Origin: Bog-756 sp963734435
GTDB lineage: Bacteria; Actinomycetota; Acidimicrobiia; Acidimicrobiales; RAAP-2
DNA length: 64,000 bases
Assembly (NCBI GenBank): GCA_963734435.1
Contig: CAVTHA010000006.1
Coordinates: 1-64,000, forward strand
Reading direction: 5' to 3'
Shown here: piece after piece, positions 60,192 to 64,000 of the stretch
How the letters are laid out: each line of letters starts with the position of its first letter
Numbering within the stretch: position 1 is the first letter of the stretch
Made by a program: the position numbers and the translations under genes
The notes under the pieces: generated by a model
Told to the model about the DNA's origin: nothing
Databases searched by the model: none
The model's input: only the letters and a program-made list of their open reading frames with translations

Positions 60192-61547
60192 TCAGCTCTC
60201 TGGACCGTTAGGGCCCCGGTCCGTCGAACCGGCCCCGGACCCTTCTCCGGAGCCTTGGACCTCGCCGGCGGCGGCCACCACCGGCGGCGGCCGACCTCCG
60301 GCCAACAACCCCACCACCCCCACCATGGCCAAGGTGATCAGTAGTACGACCACCACGACCAAGGTGGTCGGGTTGGACCAGATCACCACCACCAACAGGC
60401 CCAACCCGAGCACGGCCCACTGAAGCCCTCTTCGGTGCGCGGCGACGAAGTCGTGCACGGGTCCCTCGGTCATCCACCTCGGCCAGCGCCGACCCGCCAA
60501 CCAGGACCGGATCCGAGCGTTACCGGCCAGGAGGGCCCCGATGGCCACGATTGCCGCCACGAGCAGGATGGTCCGGATGGAGTCGAGCAAGAAGGCACCG
60601 ACGGTATCGATCACCGCCTGGTTGGCAGCCACTGACTGGTTCGGACTCAGTCCCGAGAGGTACTGGTTGCGGGCCACCGCCAGGACCACCAGGACCACAG
60701 CCATCGACAGGGCGAGACCGGTGGCCGCCCGGACCAGTCCACGCCGGCGGTTTCGGGCCAACAGGACGGCGCCGGCAAAGCACAACAGAGCGATGATGGG
60801 CAGCACGATGGCCAGGTCGTTGAGCACCTTGACCGCCTTTTGGACCTTGGTCAGACTCGTCGATTGGAACAGGACGAAGTTGAGTCCTTTGACGGCGGGA
60901 ACCTTGTCGAACACCGTGATGCCCCTGGCGTCCAGCTTCTTCTTGACCTGGACCTCCACCTGGCTCAGGTCGATGGTGACCTTGCCGTTCTTCGAGCTGA
61001 TCGATCCCTGGCTCGATCCGGTCAACAGGGCCACGAGCTGCTGGTGGGACGCTCGGTTCGCCGCCACCCAAATCTCATAGAATTGCTGGGACTGGACCGC
61101 CTTCAGAGTGAGCTGATAGGTGGCCGTCTCCAGACCCGAGGTGATCGGTGTGGCCAGAAATCCGGCCTTGGGTGGGAGGGCGCCCTTCACCCGGCTCTCC
61201 ACATCGGTGCGGGCGATCAGGTTCCCACTGACCTGCTTGGCCACCTGGGTCTGGATGGCCGGGTTGCTGGCCAAGGGGGCCACCGTGTTGACGTAGGTGT
61301 CGGTGTTCAGGAGCTGGTTGCGGGCGAAGACCACGAAGACGGACACCACGGCCAGGATGCAGGCCAGGACGAGCAGCACCCACGAACCGATCCGCCTCAG
61401 TCGATGTCGAGGGACGCCGGCGGCTCGCTCCGAGGCACGGAGCGCCTCGTTCTCGGGGCGCAACTCCCCGACGGTGTGCTGGAGCTCCTCGACCTCCTCA
61501 CCCTCTTCGTCCGGGGTCACGACCCTCCGTCCGTGGTCACGCCACAT
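60192..61547 (-). CDS. Membrane protein with N-terminal coiled coil
   Basis: 451 residues, not recognised as a named family. A hydrophilic start rich in Glu (VVTPDEEGEEVEELQHTV, a short coiled-coil-like stretch) is followed by helix IGSWVLLVLACILAVVSVFV, an extracytoplasmic domain of about 170 residues (NTDTYVNTVAPLASNPAIQ, then KVTIDLSQVEVQVKKKLDAR) and four more helices. The tail is Gly/Pro-rich. Similar integral membrane proteins are frequent in actinobacteria. Start choice is uncertain: 61547 is the first ATG; a GTG inside is possible. Confidence 0.72.
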   Translation of the reverse strand: MWRDHGRRVVTPDEEGEEVEELQHTVGELRPENEALRASERAAGVPRHRLRRIGSWVLLVLACILAVVSVFVVFARNQLLNTDTYVNTVAPLASNPAIQTQVAKQVSGNLIARTDVESRVKGALPPKAGFLATPITSGLETATYQLTLKAVQSQQFYEIWVAANRASHQQLVALLTGSSQGSISSKNGKVTIDLSQVEVQVKKKLDARGITVFDKVPAVKGLNFVLFQSTSLTKVQKAVKVLNDLAIVLPIIALLCFAGAVLLARNRRRGLVRAATGLALSMAVVLVVLAVARNQYLSGLSPNQSVAANQAVIDTVGAFLLDSIRTILLVAAIVAIGALLAGNARIRSWLAGRRWPRWMTEGPVHDFVAAHRRGLQWAVLGLGLLVVVIWSNPTTLVVVVVLLITLAMVGVVGLLAGGRPPPVVAAAGEVQGSGEGSGAGSTDRGPNGPES

Positions 61548-61762
61548 CGCCCAGGGTCACCCCAAATCGTCCGGGTCACGCCAAGCACTGTACCGGTGCC
61601 CTCGCACCGGAACCGGGAAGGTATGGATGGGCGAGTGGAACACGGCGGTGGCCGATGGTTCGCTGGCGATACCTGGCGCGGCGACGGCCCCTGCCAACGG
61701 GAGGCAGGGCGGCCGTCGGCGGCGTCAGGCATGGTGCAGCCGGTGGTGGCCGGCGGCATCGC

Positions 61763-62158
61763 TCAGGTGGTCAGCAGCTTGGCCTTCTGGGCCTCGAACT
61801 CCGCGTCGGTGATGACGCCCTTCGCCTTCAGATCCGCCAGCTTGGCCAGCTCGTCGGCACTGCTACCCGATCCGGCCGCCTCCCTCACGTAGCTGTCGAA
61901 TGCCTTCTGTTGCTGGGCCGCCTGCGCTGCGGCTCGCTCGTGCATGCTGCCGCCGCGGGCGATCAGGTAGATGAGGACCCCGACGAACGGGAGGATGATC
62001 ACGAAGATGACCCACAGGGCCTTGGCCAGCCCGCCCATGTCGTGGCTCCGGAAGATGTCGCTGAAGATGACGATGAGTAGCCAGATCCAGAGGAAGAAGA
62101 GGAAGAACTCAATCATCGTCCACAGGATGTCGAGCAGTGGATAGTTGTAAGCAAGCAT
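61763..62158 (-). CDS. SHOCT-domain membrane protein
   Basis: 131 residues from ATG at 62158. Two N-terminal helices in the PLDc_N-like pattern (FFLWIWLLIVIFSDIFRSHD, GGLAKALWVIFVIILPFVGV), a charged linker and a C-terminal SHOCT motif DELAKLADLKAKGVITDAEF. Common in actinobacteria; function unknown. Confidence 0.85.
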   Translation of the reverse strand: MLAYNYPLLDILWTMIEFFLFFLWIWLLIVIFSDIFRSHDMGGLAKALWVIFVIILPFVGVLIYLIARGGSMHERAAAQAAQQQKAFDSYVREAAGSGSSADELAKLADLKAKGVITDAEFEAQKAKLLTT

Positions 62159-62275
62159 GATCGCCGGTGCTCCTTGGTTGGGGACGACCGCGACCATAGT
62201 GTCTCGGGCCTGTGGGATGAGGGTTTTAGGCTCTCGGCGATCAGACGGGTCACGTCCCTGAACGGCCGAGCTCAC

Positions 62276-62792
62276 CTCCGCCTGATCGCGTGCGTGCCCC
62301 GCCGGCGGTCACTGGGCAGTTCCAACGCAGGATTCAACCCGATATCCGGCGACGCCAGCTCCAGCTGTTCGGACATGGCTGACACCATCCCTCTGGCTCC
62401 CTCGGACGCGAGGGGCAGCGAGATCTACCGGATCGCTGGTCCCAGGCGGATGGTTCCGCCACCATTGACCGGCGAGTGCGCTCAAACCGGCGTCCAAGTC
62501 GGATGCGTCGCTCCCATTGGCTTGGACCGGTCTGTCACCGACGCCCCTGAACACCGGCAGTGGGGACAGCAGGACCGTGAGTGCAGAGCCGGAATCCACG
62601 TCTGCTCAGAACGCAGTGGTCAGGCTGCGCCGCTCGAGTCTTCGTTGTAACGTCCCGTTGCGAGATTTGCGGCACCAACCCAGTTTCACGCACGAGGGGG
62701 GAGTCGACGTGGTCGGACGATCTCTGGGGTCCACCCAGATGTGCGATCGGCCTGGGTCGCGCCGCTTGGACTCTGAGGTCGGGGGGACGACA
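62276..62792. other. No gene seen (about 515 bases)
   Basis: Overlapping short frames on both strands, none with a recognisable signature or conserved start. Probably the upstream region of the acyltransferase gene and possibly a decayed gene. Confidence 0.4.
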
Positions 62793-64000
62793 GTGGACAA
62801 TCAGGTGCTGCCTGAGCGCCGAGCGCGTCACCCCTCTCGACGGCATGCGGGCGCTCGCCGTCACTGCGGTGATCTTGTACCACGCTCAGCCGACGTGGGC
62901 CATTGGCGGATACTTCGGCGTCGACGTGTTCTTTGTCCTATCGGGCTATCTGATCACCTCGCTGTTGTTACGTGAATGGCAGCGAACCGGTGGGATCGCC
63001 CTCCGGGCATTCTGGGGCCGCCGGGCACGCCGATTGCTTCCGGCCCTGTTCTTGATGCTGGCCGTGGTGGGTTTGGCCGCCGCACTGTGGCCACAGGTAC
63101 TCGGATCGCCAGGTCTCCTCGCAGACACCGTCGCGACCATGGGATACGTCGCAAATTGGCATCTGCTTGCGGCACACACCGACTATTTCGCGGCGGTCAG
63201 CAACCCCTCGCCGCTCTTGCCCACTTGGTCGTTGGCAATCGAAGAGCAATTCTATTTGGTATGGCCTGTCGTCCTGCTGGTCCTGGTCGGTGCACTGCAC
63301 CGTCGGCACCGTCGGCACCGCCGACCCGGGCGGGAGGACATGGGAACATCGAGAGTGGTCGTGGTCGGGGTGGTGGCCATCGTGGCGGCCGCCGCCTCCG
63401 CCCTTCTGATGGCGTTGCTGACCCCGGTTGGTTCCGATTCGGTGAACCGCTCGTACTACGGGAGCGATACACGGGCCCAGGGATTGCTGGTCGGTGCGGC
63501 GCTCGCCGCGCTGTGCCTTTGGTGGGGACCCGTTCGCTCGGCGCGGGGGCGTAGGGCGCTCTCGGTGCTGGGCATCACCGCCGGCGCCGGGATCGTGGTG
63601 ATGTGGCGGATGGTGGCGCAGACCTCGGCACTCACGTTTCACGGAGGATTCGCCCTCTTGGCCCTCAGCACCGCAGCCCTCATCGCCTGCGTGTCGCTGA
63701 TTCCTGATCACCCGTTTGCCAAAGCTCTCTCGGTTCAGCCCCTGCCCTACCTGGGCCAAATCTCATACGGCATGTATCTGTGGTACTGGCCGGTGCTACT
63801 GGTGGTCACGGCTGATCGGACCCATCTGACTGGGTTGTCACTCTTGGTCTGCCAGATGGTCATCGTGGTGGCGATCGCCTCTGCCTCGTTCCACCTGATC
63901 GAAACCCCCATCCGTCGGGGTGGCCTCGCCCGGTGGCGGTCGTGGGTTGGGGTGTCGTTCGCCGCCGCCCTGATTTTCGTACTGCCTCTCGTGGTGCCCA
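62793..64000 (+). CDS. Acyltransferase-3 family membrane protein (3' partial)
   Basis: O-acyltransferase of the acyltransferase-3 (OafA/YrhL) family, which acylates cell-surface sugars. I propose a GTG start at 62793 (DNQVLPERRAR) and an indel near 62835 that joins the frame reading VTPLDGMRALAVTAVILYH; the LDG-RALAV motif and its His are typical. Then FGVDVFFVLSGYLITSLLL, RRARRLLPALFLML, LPTWSLAIEEQFYLVWPVV and YLGQISYGMYLWYWPVLLVV. It continues past base 64000, so the C-terminal part (often an SGNH domain) is not seen. Confidence 0.88.

Overview
The window looks like two unrelated pieces of DNA joined near base 35,862-35,935. By eye, the left part (1 to about 35,860) has moderate GC and gene families and dispersed hairpin repeats typical of soil Acidobacteriota (Terriglobia/Koribacter-like). 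The right part (about 35,930 to 64,000) has much higher GC and the gene set of a high-GC Actinomycetota, most likely an Acidimicrobiia-type organism. Evidence for the latter is the bc1-aa3 branch with actinobacterial CtaF and QcrCAB, the coproporphyrin-type heme genes, a HelD-like helicase and an Lnt relative, with ATGA/GTGA gene overlaps throughout. The join removes the 5' end of the cytochrome oxidase gene ctaD and whatever lay upstream of it. A chimeric metagenome contig is therefore the simplest reading, and gene transfer is much less likely. I see no rRNA, tRNA, CRISPR array or transposase gene.

Left part. 1-2.8 kb holds a DoxX-like gene and an ECF41/SigJ-like sigma factor, both frameshifted, and an outer-membrane protein. 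3.1-5.8 kb is korAB, a 2-oxoacid:ferredoxin oxidoreductase, divergent from the complex I cluster at 6.3-18.4 kb. That cluster reads nuoA-B-C-D-[hairpin repeat]-I-H-J-K-L-M-M-N: it has no nuoE, nuoF or nuoG and has two consecutive nuoM genes. Together with korAB this suggests a ferredoxin-fed complex I with an extra antiporter-like pump subunit. 18.4-20.5 kb carries a frameshifted GT2 glycosyltransferase and a frameshifted ArnT/PMT-type glycosyltransferase. 20.5-25.8 kb is a tolC-ytcA-hlyD-FUSC efflux operon. 26-31.4 kb has a second hairpin repeat, a TonB C-terminal-domain protein, a PQQ dehydrogenase coupled to an MFS transporter, and a divergent SDR. 31.4-35.9 kb has a formaldehyde dehydrogenase remnant, an ECF42 sigma factor flanked by two YciI/DGPF proteins, an AraC-type regulator and a cupin.

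Right part. ctaD (5' truncated) and ctaF are followed by a PEP-mutase-family protein and a luciferase-like oxidoreductase. The opposite strand carries helD-ctaE-qcrC-qcrA-qcrB. On the plus strand hemE-hemH(cpfC)-cgoX-lnt form an overlapping operon, so heme synthesis lies beside the heme-rich respiratory complexes that use it. Then come a HAD/polynucleotide-kinase-like phosphatase and a heavily frameshifted acs (minus), a large fusion of a degenerate metallophosphoesterase, membrane helices and an MprF/DUF2156 domain, a secreted alpha/beta-hydrolase-like protein, a coiled-coil membrane protein, a SHOCT protein, and an acyltransferase-3 gene that runs off the end.

Many conserved genes in both halves are broken by single-base frameshifts (korA, nuoL, nuoM1, tolC, FUSC 3' end, MFS, araC, qcrA, qcrC, helD, cgoX, acs). 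These are more likely uncorrected sequencing errors than real pseudogenes, and several coordinates below span more than one reading frame for that reason.
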